A stretch of 36,306 nt of DNA from Desulfobacterales bacterium (GTDB lineage Bacteria > Desulfobacterota > Desulfobacteria > Desulfobacterales > UBA2156). The DNA lies in the NCBI GenBank assembly GCA_027025555.1, contig JALVQN010000109.1, forward strand, positions 1-36,306, read 5' to 3'. The position numbers and the translations under genes are program-made. Of the stretch, positions 25,556 through 36,205 are shown piece after piece. The notes below the pieces were generated by a model. That model had not been told where the DNA came from, searched no databases, and saw nothing but the letters and a program-made list of their open reading frames with translations. The number at the start of each line of letters is the position of its first letter. Position 1 is the stretch's first letter.

Positions 25556-27000
25556 AAAGCGACGACTCCAGGATCCACCAGGCTTTCTCCCGGGACCTTT
25601 CCAGGCCCCGGGAAGCCTGCGGGCTCTTCGGTATTTACGGCCATCCGGAAGCCTCCAAGATGACCTACTTCGGCCTGTACGCCCTGCAACACCGGGGGCA
25701 GGAAAGTGCGGGGATCTCCGTGGTCCAGGACCAGGGCATCGTGACCCACAAGGGGATGGGGCTTGTGCCCGATGTCTTCGACATGCCCCTTCTGGAACAC
25801 TTGAAAGGGGAAAGCGCCATCGGCCACGTGCGGTATTCCACCACCGGAAGCTCCATCCTCATCAACGCCCAGCCCTTCATGGTCCGGCACCGCAACCGCT
25901 CTTACGCGGTGGGCCACAACGGCAACCTGGTCAACGCCCACCGGTTGAAGCGGGAACTGGAGGAAAGCGGATCCATCTTCCAGACCACCATGGACAGCGA
26001 AATCTTCCTCCACCTCTTTGTCAAGAACCTCGAACACGGCTTCGAGGGGGCCCTCATCGAGTCCCTGAAGCGCCTGGAAGGGGCCTTTTCCTTCGTGGTG
26101 TTAACCAGCAACGGCGAGGTGATCGGCATCAAGGATCCCAACGGGTTCAGGCCCCTATGCCTGGGCAAGACCGACGGCGCCTACGTGCTGGCCTCCGAGT
26201 CGTGTGCCCTGGACCTGGTGCACGCCGACTACATCCGGGAACTGGACCCCGGCGAGATCGTGATCATCGGAAAGGAGGGGGTCAAGAGCATCCAGACCCA
26301 GACAACCGAGACGCGCTCTTTTTGTATCTTCGAATTCATCTACTTCGCCCGTCCCGACAGCAACATCTGCGGGAAAAACGTCTACCAGGTCCGCAAGGCC
26401 CACGGCGCCCGCCTGGCCCATGAAGCGCCGGTGGACGCCGACCTGGTGATGCCTTTTCCCGACTCCGGCACCTATGCCGCCATCGGGTTCGCGGAGACCT
26501 CGGGGCTCCCTTTCGAACTGGGCATGATCCGCAACCACTACGTGGGGCGCACCTTCATCCAGCCCACCCAGACCATGCGGGATTTCGGAGTCCGGGTGAA
26601 ATTGAACCCCATCAAGAACCTCTTGGCCGGCAAGGAAATCGTCATCATCGAGGACTCCATCATCCGGGGAACCACCACCAAGACCCGGGTGAAGGCCCTC
26701 CGGGAACTGGGCGTCAAGAAAATCCACATGCGGGTGGCCGGCCCGCCGCACCGCTTCCCGTGCCACTACGGCATCGACTTTTCCACGAAAGGGGAACTCA
26801 TCGCCGCGTCCAAGTCCGTGGAGGATCTGAAACGGTTTTTGGGTCTTGATTCCCTCTATTATCTCAGCCTGGAAGGGCTCCTGGAGGCCACGGGCGTGGA
26901 AGCGCCCGAAAAGCGCTTCTGCAAGGCCTGCTTCGACGGGTGCTATCCGGTGTCCTTCGACGACGACATCTCCAAGTACTGCCTCGAAAAGGGCTCCTGA
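25552..27000 (+). CDS. purF: Amidophosphoribosyltransferase
   Basis: ACGLFGIYG catalytic Cys context, [17 protein letters not shown] motif [17 protein letters not shown] start overlaps the carB stop (GTGA). Confidence 0.95.
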
Positions 27001-27017
27001 ACGTTTTACCGCAGGCC

Positions 27018-28016
27018 ATGAAAAAAACGGTCTCCTTTTCCAAACACGCCTCCAACGTCTTCTTCCACATCCTGACCCGCTGCAACCTGAAATGCCGGCA
27101 CTGTTACATCAATTTCAAGCAGCACGGGAAAAAGACCCTTCCCCTTGAAACCGTGCGCACCTGGCTTTTTGAACTGGCCCGGCACACCCGAAACGCCAAC
27201 CTGATCTTCCTGGGCGGCGAACCCACCCTTCACCCTCACCTTCCCGACGCCGTAAAAGCGGCCAAAGAGGCGGGATATGCCTCCGTCACCATCGATACCA
27301 ACGGATACCTCTTTCACGACATCCTTCAAAAGGTCACTCCCGACGCGGTGGACACCTTCAGTTTCAGCCTCGACGGCGCCCGGGCCGCCACCAACGACGC
27401 CCTGCGGGGAAAGGGATCTTTCAGGGCCTGCATGGAGGGGATCCGGGAAGCGACCGCACGGGGATTTCAAACCAGCCTGATCTACACGGTGAGCCGGGCC
27501 AACCTGCACGAGCTCCCCCGCATGCCCGCACTCTTGGCGGATCTCGGGATCCGGCGGTTTTTCATCCAGGTCATCGGCCTTCGGGGAAAGGCCGCTGAAA
27601 AAGAGGCCCTCTGCGCGCCGGTTTCAAAAGAAGCCTGGCTTACCGTCATTCCCGAAGTGGCCCGCACTGTGGCGGCATCGGGGATTTGCGCCGTTTATCC
27701 CAAGGTCTATCTCGAGCCCGAAGAGCCCTTTGCCTGCGCCGGCCTTGTGGCGGACAATTACTTCGTCTTTCCCAACGGCCGCGTCTACCGCTGCCCCCTA
27801 TGCGAAGACTTCCCCCTCCACAGCCTGAGGTTCAAAAAGGACAAACTGGTTCCGGCCCCGAGGATCAACGAGGCCGACCTGTTTCCCCTGGCCATCCCCG
27901 AAGGCTGCGTCATGAACAAGCTCGTCCAGGGCGAAACCCTGGACTACGGAGAGGACGGCTCCCCTTCCTTTCGCATCGCCTGCTGTCTGCTCAAAGAGGA
28001 AGTCCTGCCGGAATGA
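27018..28016 (+). CDS. Radical SAM protein
   Basis: CNLKCRHC radical SAM motif, LIFLGGEPTLHPHL, SFSLDGARAATNDALRGKGSF, C-terminal CPLCEDF and CVMN. Start at 27018 preferred over the track ORF start, which overlaps purF. Confidence 0.85.
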   Translation: MKKTVSFSKHASNVFFHILTRCNLKCRHCYINFKQHGKKTLPLETVRTWLFELARHTRNANLIFLGGEPTLHPHLPDAVKAAKEAGYASVTIDTNGYLFHDILQKVTPDAVDTFSFSLDGARAATNDALRGKGSFRACMEGIREATARGFQTSLIYTVSRANLHELPRMPALLADLGIRRFFIQVIGLRGKAAEKEALCAPVSKEAWLTVIPEVARTVAASGICAVYPKVYLEPEEPFACAGLVADNYFVFPNGRVYRCPLCEDFPLHSLRFKKDKLVPAPRINEADLFPLAIPEGCVMNKLVQGETLDYGEDGSPSFRIACCLLKEEVLPE

Positions 28017-28030
28017 GGATTTAAGGGGAG

Positions 28031-28885
28031 TCACGCCGGCTTGCGGCCGGAAATCAGGAGGGCTTCCCCGATTTCATCGGCGCGGGCGGCGGCGCGTTTC
28101 ATTTCTTTGTGGATGGAGCCGTCTTCAATGGCCACACAGATGCGGGCATGGGCCCGGTCCCGTTCTTCTTCGGACAAGAAGCAGTAAACCGAATCTCCCT
28201 TTTGGAACTCGGGCTCCAGGGCGATGCGCGGGTCACGGTAGTAGCGCTCATGGAAAATCTTCCCCGATGAAAGGGCAACGTGAATGTCCGTAAAACGGCA
28301 TCGGGCCATCCGCGCCATCAGGGCCTCCACGGGAATGTAGCGGCTTTTGAGGGCATGGGCCGCGGTTTCAATGTATTTGAAATTCCAGAACACACCGGAA
28401 TGGGGATCGAGTTGCTCATGGGAACACGTGTGGATGGTCAATACGCCCCCCGGCTTCAGGACCCGCATGCTTTCCTTGAGGAAAAGGTCCAGGTTCGGGT
28501 AATCCGGCTCGGTGTCCAGGTGATGCAGGACCTGGTTCACCATATAGGCATGAAAGGTCTCTGCCGCAAAAGGCAGGTGTAAGATGTTTCCGATCTGTAA
28601 GCGGACGTTGGGGGCTTGTCCCATCTTCTGCAAGGCTTTCTTGAGCCCTTCCTCGGAGCCTTCCACTCCGTGGATTTCCCGGACATGGTGCCGCATATGA
28701 TCCATATAGGCGCCGGTGCCGAACCCCCCTTCCAAGACCACCATCTCTTTTAAGGGGATGCCGGTCTGCTCGAATCCTTCCAAAATCTCCTGCAGTCCCA
28801 CGGGCTGGCGCAGGCGATCATAGGCGGTAAAGACCTCATTGTAATCGCAGTAACAGGAACAATTGCTTCTTTCGGTTGTTTCCAC
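28031..28885 (-). CDS. Class I SAM-dependent methyltransferase with Cys-rich N-terminus
   Basis: VVLEGGFGTGAYMDHMRHHV (motif I), LPFAAETFHAYMVNQVLHHLDT, SMRVLKPGGVLTIHT. GTG at 28885 with AAAGGAGG upstream preferred; N-terminus METTERSNCSCYCDYNEVF. Confidence 0.82.
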   Translation of the reverse strand: METTERSNCSCYCDYNEVFTAYDRLRQPVGLQEILEGFEQTGIPLKEMVVLEGGFGTGAYMDHMRHHVREIHGVEGSEEGLKKALQKMGQAPNVRLQIGNILHLPFAAETFHAYMVNQVLHHLDTEPDYPNLDLFLKESMRVLKPGGVLTIHTCSHEQLDPHSGVFWNFKYIETAAHALKSRYIPVEALMARMARCRFTDIHVALSSGKIFHERYYRDPRIALEPEFQKGDSVYCFLSEEERDRAHARICVAIEDGSIHKEMKRAAARADEIGEALLISGRKPA

Positions 28886-28958
28886 ACATCCTCCTTTTGA
28901 AATTTCTTTTTGAAAACCCGCCGGCGCCCCTCTTTCCAGGCGCCCGGCATGGAGCGGG

Positions 28959-29606
28959 TCACCCCTTGTTTCCGGCCGTGACCGTTTCTTCCACGGTTTT
29001 TGCATCCATGAGGTGAACGCCGATGTTTCGCATCTCCTGTTTTCCCTTTTCGTAGAGCCCGGAGACACCGTCTTTAACCAAAACGATCCTGAAATCCCGC
29101 TCGCTGGCTTCATAAATGGACGTTCTCGGGCAATTGGGGAAATTGCAGCCTGCAAAGACAAGGGTGTCCACGCCGAGGTGTATCAGGTGAGACTCCAGGG
29201 GCGTCTTGTAAAAGGCCCCCCACCGGGGCTTGTACATGACGACCTCATGATCGCTTATTTGTTGAATCTTTCCGGACAAAAGCCCTTGAAAATCCAGCTC
29301 CACCGGATCTTGGAACATGGCCGGCGCCGGTTGACAGCCCGGGGTGCCTTCCAGCAGCATCGCCGCACCCTCTTCCACGGCCTGTCTCCTGCACATATCC
29401 ACGTTGCTGCCGTCTTTTTTATAAATTCTGACGATATGAACAATGGGCTTTTTTCCTTGACGGTAGGCATCGAGGACCCTTCGGATGTTGGGCAACACCG
29501 CCGAGGTCCCTGCAATTTCCATGGGCTGTCCATCCAGGGTGTCGCACTGGGTGTCGATGGTAATCACCGCAGATGTGTTGAAATGGGGCGCGGTATAGTC
29601 TTCCAC
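28959..29606 (-). CDS. Isochorismatase-like cysteine hydrolase
   Basis: AVITIDTQCDTLDG, RRVLDAYRQGKKPIVHIVRIYKKDGSNVD, HLIHLGVDTLVFAGCNFPNCPRTSIYEASERDFRIVLVKDGVSG. Confidence 0.85.
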   Translation of the reverse strand: MEDYTAPHFNTSAVITIDTQCDTLDGQPMEIAGTSAVLPNIRRVLDAYRQGKKPIVHIVRIYKKDGSNVDMCRRQAVEEGAAMLLEGTPGCQPAPAMFQDPVELDFQGLLSGKIQQISDHEVVMYKPRWGAFYKTPLESHLIHLGVDTLVFAGCNFPNCPRTSIYEASERDFRIVLVKDGVSGLYEKGKQEMRNIGVHLMDAKTVEETVTAGNKG

Positions 29607-29935
29607 GGGCCTTTTCCGTCTCGTTTTCTTTTGCTCTTCTGGGACTTTTAATCGATTTTCTTACCATGCAACAGATGAATATACAACATCCGTGTTCGGA
29701 CCAGGGGTGGAATACGCCATATCGGAAACGGCGTTGATTCGGATTTCCGGCCGCTCCGGGCTGAGCCGGATGTCGTAAGCTGTGTCGTGAGCGTGTCGCA
29801 AGTTATCGCAAGTTGGGCCCCTATTCTTTGAGGTCGTGGCAGGCAGGCGGTACGACCCTGATTCGTCTCCAGAGGCGGAAGCTCATCCTGACTGACACCT
29901 ATGCTAGCCTATCGGGACCCCATGTTCATTCACTC

Positions 29936-32900
29936 CTATAAAACAAACCTCGCCTCGCTTCCGCGTTTGCCGGGCACCACCTCCAAGCGAACATCCACAC
30001 GTTCCTTCAGCTCTGGCACGTGTGAGATAATGCCCACAAGACGCCCTTCTTTTTGTAGATCAACTAGAGCACGTAAAGCGAGATCGAGCGACTCAGGGTC
30101 AAGACTCCCGAATCCTTCGTCGATGAATATGGTATCCAGCTTTATGCCTCCGGCATACGACTGAACTACATCTGCAAGCCCCAAAGCCAATGAAAGAGAA
30201 GCAAGATAACCTTCTCCGCCCGAGAGAGTATTTACTGGTCGCGTCGTTCCCGTGTACGCATCATAGACCACGAGCTCTAATCCTCCTGCCCTTCGCCTAT
30301 CTTCGACCCCGGCCAGACGCTGCAGATCAAATCGCCCGTTGCTCATCATCCGTAGGCGCGTAGACGCTGCGGCGAGAACGTCGTCAAGGAGGGTCGCCAG
30401 AACTAATCGCTCGAAGGTGATATTGTACGGATTCTTCCCTGACGCCACCTCGGCCAACCGTCCTATAATCCCATAGTAAACCTCTTTTTCACCTATTTTC
30501 TTGTCGACCTTGCCCACATCACGCACCGCTGAACCAAGTTGCTCGATGTGTTTTTTCACCTCTCCAGAACGGCGCAACACCTTCTCAAGCTTCTTCTTGA
30601 TTTCATCGCATTTCTCCTCGATTGGCTCGAGGTCCGGCTTCTCGAGTCCCTCAGCCTCCTTCTCAGCCCGACGCACTCGCTCATCTGCCTCCCGGAGTTT
30701 CCCGTTGAACTCCTGAATCTCCGTGTCGAGCCGTTCGATGGCTTCCTCCTCCATCCGAGAAGCCTCGTAATCCTCTGCGCTTGCGAAGCCGGCTTCCTCG
30801 ATGCGTCTTAAAAAGTGCATCCTTGCTTTATCCGCCAAATCGCAAGCTTTGATTTCGGTCTCTTTCGCATTCTTGAGGGTGGCTTCAGCGTGTGCCAGTG
30901 CAACGCGGGCATTGTTCTGTTGCTCCTGCGCTTTTCGAAAGGCGGTTTCAAGCTCCTGGTATTTGTTACGAGCTTGCCTAATTGCTTCTTCCAATCTCTC
31001 CTTGATGCGAAGCTCTTCAGGTAATTTGCCCTCTGACTGCTCCACAGAACTCTTCGCTACGGCGAAATCCGTGGTGGCCTTTTGTAGTTCGTTCTTCGCT
31101 AGTTCGGCTTCTTTCTCGGCTTGACGCTTTGCTTCTTCCAGTTCCTTTATCTGTGCCTCCAGGCCCGAAAGTCGCCCCTTTGCCTTCTCGGCCTCATCGA
31201 GAAGGGACTTGACCTCCTCGACCCGGCATTTCATGGTTGAGATATCCTCCTTCTTCTGCACTTCCAGTTCCGCTTCCAAGGTCCTAATCTGAGCTTCTAA
31301 CTCAACGACGCAGTCACGGCTGGAGGAGGCCTTTTCCTGGAGTTCTTTGATCCGGTTATCTATTTCCCTGAGCCGCTCCCGGGCGAGTTCAAAATCCGAT
31401 TCCGCAGGCAATTCACCTCCATCCTTCGCTGGCTGGGGATGTTCGGTCGAGCCACATACCGGGCAGGGAGTGCCGGCTTTGAGCTGGCGGGCAAGAACAG
31501 CCGCCTGGCCTTTCCTCCATCTTTCTTCCAGGAGTTCCAGCTCTTTTGTGGCCGCGGAGCGATCTTCGTTCGCTTGCTTCAATTTGCATTGTATTTTGGC
31601 AAATTCTGCGTCCGCTTTCTTGTGATCCCTGTAAAGTTTCTCCAGCTGCTTCCGCCGTTCGTATGCCCGCTGGAGGTTATCGTACTCGAGCTTTCGGGCA
31701 TCAACCTGCGCGGCGAGCGTCATTGCCGCTTCTTTTTCCCTTTGAGCCTCCTGGAGTGCCTGCTCGCATTCTTCCAGGTGAGCTTTCTTTTCGTCACAAA
31801 TGCGGGCAAGGGCCTGCATTTTCCCTTCGAGTTCGATCAGTTTGTGGCGAGCACCGGCAAGCTCCTCAACCTGCGTGCGAAGGGACTCCAGCTTATCTAC
31901 CTCTCTTCTGGCACTATCGCGCTCTTCCTGGCGAGACCGTTCCTTGTCGAATTCTTCGTCTGCTCTCGACTTTTCTTTCTTAGCGCTCTCAAGGGCACCA
32001 TGCGCCGTCTTGAGGTTTTTCTGCGCTTCGGTAAGCTCTTGTTCCCGGTTGCGCAGTTCACTCTCTATATCCTTTAGCCTGATCGCTTGTCTCGCCCTTG
32101 CAAGTCTCTCGTATTTCTCTTTGAACTCCCCCTTTCTGGCCTCCAGGTTGTGCAAAGCCGTTTTGGCTTTCTCGTACTCCTTGAGCTTCCTGAGTATCTC
32201 CCTGGCGTTTTCGAGCTCCTTTTCGGTTGATGTCTCTTCTTGCCTCAGCGTCTTGATTGCGTTCTCAATGGCATCTTTCTCTTTCGTAGCGTCCGCCAGC
32301 TTGTCCTCGAGTTCGGCTAATGTCTCCGCTCCCAACCGCTCCAAAATCTCCTTTTTCTTTTCTCGGAGCCTCTCCACCTCGGTTTTCGTTTGGTCGGCGG
32401 CATCTTTCAGCGTTTCTTCCACTTGGCGATAGATGCCGGTTTGGAAAAGGACCTCAAGAATTTGTTGACGCTCTGACGAGCCAGCGGAGAGAAGCCTTCG
32501 AAACTGTCCTTGAGGCAGCACGACAACCTGACGGAACTGGTCGCTTCGGAATCCCAGGAGTCGTTCGATCTCCTCGTTAACCCTGCTCCACCTCTCGGCA
32601 ATGACAACCCCTTCGTCTTCGTCTCCTTTCACACCGGTCCGTCTCCAGAGCGTGGCCTTAGCAGGCTCCTTGGTCATGCCGCTACCGCGTTTCTTGGGAC
32701 GATCCTGCTCGGGTCTGCGGAAAACGCGGTAGGTCTCTGCTCCCAACGCGAAATCGAAAATAACCTCCGCGAGCACGCCGGGGTCAGCATGGTCGCTACG
32801 CATGTGCCGTATCTGCCGCTCGCCCCCTGACGTCTCGCCGTAGAGCGCGAAGCATATGGCATCGAGTATGGAGGTCTTACCAGCACCGGTGGGGCCATGG

Positions 32901-32998
32901 ATGAGAAAGAAGGAACGTTCTTCCAAAACGCCAAAGTCGAGCACCTGCTCCTGGGCGTATGGCCCGAAAGCTCGCATGACAAGCTTCAAAGGCCGCAT
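29936..32998 (-). CDS. sbcC: Nuclease SbcCD subunit C (SMC-like ATPase)
   Basis: Walker A IHGPTGAGKTSILDAICFALYGETSGG, zinc hook CPVC, signature LSGGEGYLASLSLALGLAD, Walker B FIDEGFGSLDPESLDLAL, long coiled coil. Confidence 0.95.
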   Translation of the reverse strand: MRPLKLVMRAFGPYAQEQVLDFGVLEERSFFLIHGPTGAGKTSILDAICFALYGETSGGERQIRHMRSDHADPGVLAEVIFDFALGAETYRVFRRPEQDRPKKRGSGMTKEPAKATLWRRTGVKGDEDEGVVIAERWSRVNEEIERLLGFRSDQFRQVVVLPQGQFRRLLSAGSSERQQILEVLFQTGIYRQVEETLKDAADQTKTEVERLREKKKEILERLGAETLAELEDKLADATKEKDAIENAIKTLRQEETSTEKELENAREILRKLKEYEKAKTALHNLEARKGEFKEKYERLARARQAIRLKDIESELRNREQELTEAQKNLKTAHGALESAKKEKSRADEEFDKERSRQEERDSARREVDKLESLRTQVEELAGARHKLIELEGKMQALARICDEKKAHLEECEQALQEAQREKEAAMTLAAQVDARKLEYDNLQRAYERRKQLEKLYRDHKKADAEFAKIQCKLKQANEDRSAATKELELLEERWRKGQAAVLARQLKAGTPCPVCGSTEHPQPAKDGGELPAESDFELARERLREIDNRIKELQEKASSSRDCVVELEAQIRTLEAELEVQKKEDISTMKCRVEEVKSLLDEAEKAKGRLSGLEAQIKELEEAKRQAEKEAELAKNELQKATTDFAVAKSSVEQSEGKLPEELRIKERLEEAIRQARNKYQELETAFRKAQEQQNNARVALAHAEATLKNAKETEIKACDLADKARMHFLRRIEEAGFASAEDYEASRMEEEAIERLDTEIQEFNGKLREADERVRRAEKEAEGLEKPDLEPIEEKCDEIKKKLEKVLRRSGEVKKHIEQLGSAVRDVGKVDKKIGEKEVYYGIIGRLAEVASGKNPYNITFERLVLATLLDDVLAAASTRLRMMSNGRFDLQRLAGVEDRRRAGGLELVVYDAYTGTTRPVNTLSGGEGYLASLSLALGLADVVQSYAGGIKLDTIFIDEGFGSLDPESLDLALRALVDLQKEGRLVGIISHVPELKERVDVRLEVVPGKRGSEARFVL

Positions 32999-34149
32999 CA
33001 GGTGGCCTCCCGTTCGCGACGGCGAAGGGCTTCTATGATGTCAGCAAACGCTCGTGCCTCCGGTTCCGTCATCTCTTCGCCCGTGACCTGAGAAAAGAAA
33101 GAGGAAAACATTTCCGCTTCGGATAGCCGCAGGTGATCTGCAGGTGCTTGCGCATGCATGGTAGACGCCGCAACCAAAGGACGTTCGATATGAAGCGTAT
33201 TGGGATACACCTCCCGTAGTCTGCCCATCGCATTCAGTACTGGCTGCCGGTCGAGGAGGGTCACCATGATGTAGTCGTCCTGGTTCTCATCAGATCGTGC
33301 TTTTTCTAGAATATCTTCTAGCGTCCCCTCGATCCGGCGGACGTCGCGACGCGGCGAAAGGGCGATTCGTTCAATGGCGCATTTGCCGGTTGCGTCCATC
33401 TCGACGATAGTTACTGACTTCTCGTGGGAAGCTTCAGAAAAAGAGTACTTCAGGATGGAACCGGAGTACTGGATGTGATCTTCGCCCGAAAATTGCGGCT
33501 GGTGTAAGTGGCCCAGGGCGACATAGTCGAAACCTTCGAATATGGCTGGCTCCACCGTTTCTGAGCCTCCAATCGAAAGGGGGCGCTCCGAATCGCTTGT
33601 TTTGCCTCCTACAACAGCGGCATGAGCCACAAGGATCGAACGCCTGTCTGCGGGTTGTCTTGCCGTGATGTGCTGCAGAATCTGACGTAAGGCTGAGTCA
33701 TGATCTCGGATATCGTCTCCACCGATCTTCTCCCGCACCACGGGAGGCTCCGCAAAAGGTATCGCGTAGATATTTACTGGACCAAAGTCATCTTCTATAA
33801 CAACTGGGCAACACTCCGGCAGCAAGGACCCAAACACATGCAGATTACTGTTTGCCAATAACCGGGCGCCGAAGCTTAGCCTCTCAGGGCTATCGTGGTT
33901 CCCGGCAATCAGCACTACCGGCACGCCCACCTTGGCAACGAGCCGTGATAAAACGTCGTCCAAAAGCGATACCGCGTCTTGTGGTGGTACCGCTCGGTCA
34001 TATATGTCGCCGGCGACAATCACAACATCAGGGCGAGCGTCCCGAACGATTTCTGTTAATTCGTCCAACACATACGCCTGGTCCTCGGTGAGATGCACAC
34101 CATGAAAGATCCGACCTAAGTGCCAGTCTGCTGTGTGGACAAATCGCAT
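32998..34149 (-). CDS. sbcD: Nuclease SbcCD subunit D (Mre11-like phosphoesterase)
   Basis: MRFVHTADWHLGRIFHG, VVIVAGDIYDRAVPP, LIAGNHDSPERL, ALGHLHQPQ; stop overlaps the sbcC start by 1 nt (TGATG). Confidence 0.95.
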   Translation of the reverse strand: MRFVHTADWHLGRIFHGVHLTEDQAYVLDELTEIVRDARPDVVIVAGDIYDRAVPPQDAVSLLDDVLSRLVAKVGVPVVLIAGNHDSPERLSFGARLLANSNLHVFGSLLPECCPVVIEDDFGPVNIYAIPFAEPPVVREKIGGDDIRDHDSALRQILQHITARQPADRRSILVAHAAVVGGKTSDSERPLSIGGSETVEPAIFEGFDYVALGHLHQPQFSGEDHIQYSGSILKYSFSEASHEKSVTIVEMDATGKCAIERIALSPRRDVRRIEGTLEDILEKARSDENQDDYIMVTLLDRQPVLNAMGRLREVYPNTLHIERPLVAASTMHAQAPADHLRLSEAEMFSSFFSQVTGEEMTEPEARAFADIIEALRRREREAT

Positions 34150-34260
34150 TGCAATATCACCCTTCGCTGTGGGTCAAGCACCCCTTTCCCGACAGACACA
34201 CGTATGTTCCCAATGCCTTCCTGGATGACCCAGTCTGGTGAATGCTCTTGCACACGGCTC

Positions 34261-36205
34261 CTATCCTATTAGCTGATGCTTTTTGGCGATCTGCAGAAGC
34301 CGCTGAATGTGAGGTTCGATCTGTTGTAGTGTCGGGACCTGCCAGTCTGCTTGTGTATGATGCGCAGGATCCGAGAACGACACCGTGTCGCGTATACCCT
34401 GGTGTTCCGCTGGCGTCGTACCCTCGATGCTCATAAAAACCGGCAGAAGGTCTTTGGCCGTCGCCTTGTTGTATTGCGCAGGAAGTGGGCACCCATTGAC
34501 CTTGAGATATAGTTCCCTGATCACCACTTCTACAAGTACTCGAATACGGTCTACCGCTAATTTGCGGTTTGCCTCGTTGCCTTTTGCCAAGGTCCGAACT
34601 TGATGGATCTCGCGCTGTATCCGCACATAAGGCACAACACTTGGACCATTTCTGTTGTACTCTTCCAGATGATACTGAAGCGGATTGCGATCAACATTTA
34701 GGTCTCGGATACGGTCTGCAATGTGTTTTATGTGAGTCAGGATGATTACCTGCTTATGAAATTCGTCTATGAGTTTCGGCACAACGTTAATGATGAAGCT
34801 CTCACAATGGTCATCGTCCATTGATTGGACCGGATCATCGAAAACTACGAACCCAAAAGGAGATTCAGGAGTCGTTGCTCGCATCAAGTACACGCTGAGG
34901 CCAAGACAATTAAGCTGGCTTTCGCTCAGACATGCCGGGGCGCTCATCTTTTTTCCAAAACTCTCCGCATGTAATTTCAGAGAATCAGTTGCTGGTTCCA
35001 TTTCGATAAACCGAACGTCAGCGCCTGGATTCATGAGGTCATACCATTCGCGAACCTCTTGACCACGTGTCGCAAGCAAATCCTTCTGTTTCCCTTGCAA
35101 AAACGATTCGACCGCCCGCACCTCACTGTTAAGGGACTCGAGCACATTGTTATACGTATGTATCGTTTCGATATGTTCGTGCACCTCCAAACCAGCAAGG
35201 ATCGCGTCGATTTCTCGGACGGCCGCATCTGTTGCTATCCGTTCTCCAATTGCCTCTTCGAGGGTTTCAAACTTTTCGATATACGCCTCCGCTATTGATA
35301 TGGATTTCCGCACCGCATCTTCAATGTCTTGTGGTAGAGTCTTCACAAAATGCCGCGAATCGGCGATGCGGGCAGGATCATCCAACGCCCTGGGCAGCTG
35401 ACCTAGCTCTGTGTCATGGTTTGTAAAGCGAATATCGACATCCTTCAGTGTCGTTCTGAATTTGTCATGCGTCTCTAGGAACTTGGTGGCTTGTCCTGGG
35501 GTATCACTCAACAAGCTTTCTAAAGTGGACCGTTTGGAGTCGTCAAGATAATGCGGCTGGAAACTTCCAAGATGCTGCCTTAATGTTGTCAGCTGATTTT
35601 TCAGTTTTGCGACGGCAGTTGAGAGAGCTTTGTGAGCTTCTGTGCGTGCCTTGTTCCCACGGATTCTATCTTCAAGAATCGTGCGCTTGTCCTTGGGCAA
35701 AGTCGGTTCTTCGCACATGGGGCAAAGATTAGAGTCTTCCGACTCTGACAAACGCAAACCAAGTTCCCAAAAGGACAAGAGTTCCGCACCATATACAGAA
35801 GCAGTTGCCGCAACGAAATCATCCACCACATTTGTTAGGGCTCGGATAGCATCATGGACAAGTGTTTCTTGTTTTTTCGCCGAATGAATGCGCTGAGCTA
35901 AGTCTGTAGCAGGGCGAAGCCCACTCAGATCAAATACCCGAGCACCGAGTTCCTCGCGCCTCTTCTTGAGATGTGATAGCAGTTGATTTGGATTGGATAT
36001 CGATACTTGAAGAGTTGTCTGCGCAGCTCTTATCAGCGTGTTCCAGTCGGAGGTAAGATCTACATTGCGCGGATCGGATTCCCATTTCTGAGCAAGAACC
36101 ATGGTATGCGTATTCCACTTTAGCTTTTGACACGCGGCAAGGAGCTTGGTTCTCGCCCGCTCGACATCCTCCGGAGGAGTACTCTGGAAGGATCTGCGGG
36201 CCCTA
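34261..36205 (-). pseudogene. SMC-like/RloC-like zinc-hook ATPase, N-terminal part missing (truncated at ~36206)
   Basis: Open frame continues upstream of the ATG at 36102 (SFQSTPPEDVERARTKLLAACQKLKWNTHT-MVLAQKW...) to a TGA overlapping ~36208. Contains zinc-hook-like CPMC, signature-like LSESQLNCLGLSVYLM, Walker B FVVFDDPVQSMDDDH and ILTHIKH, but no Walker A. Confidence 0.7.

Noticed and set aside
34157-34492. 111-aa minus-strand ORF between sbcD and the ATPase
   Set aside because: Mostly overlaps the ATPase 3' end in another frame; no motifs.
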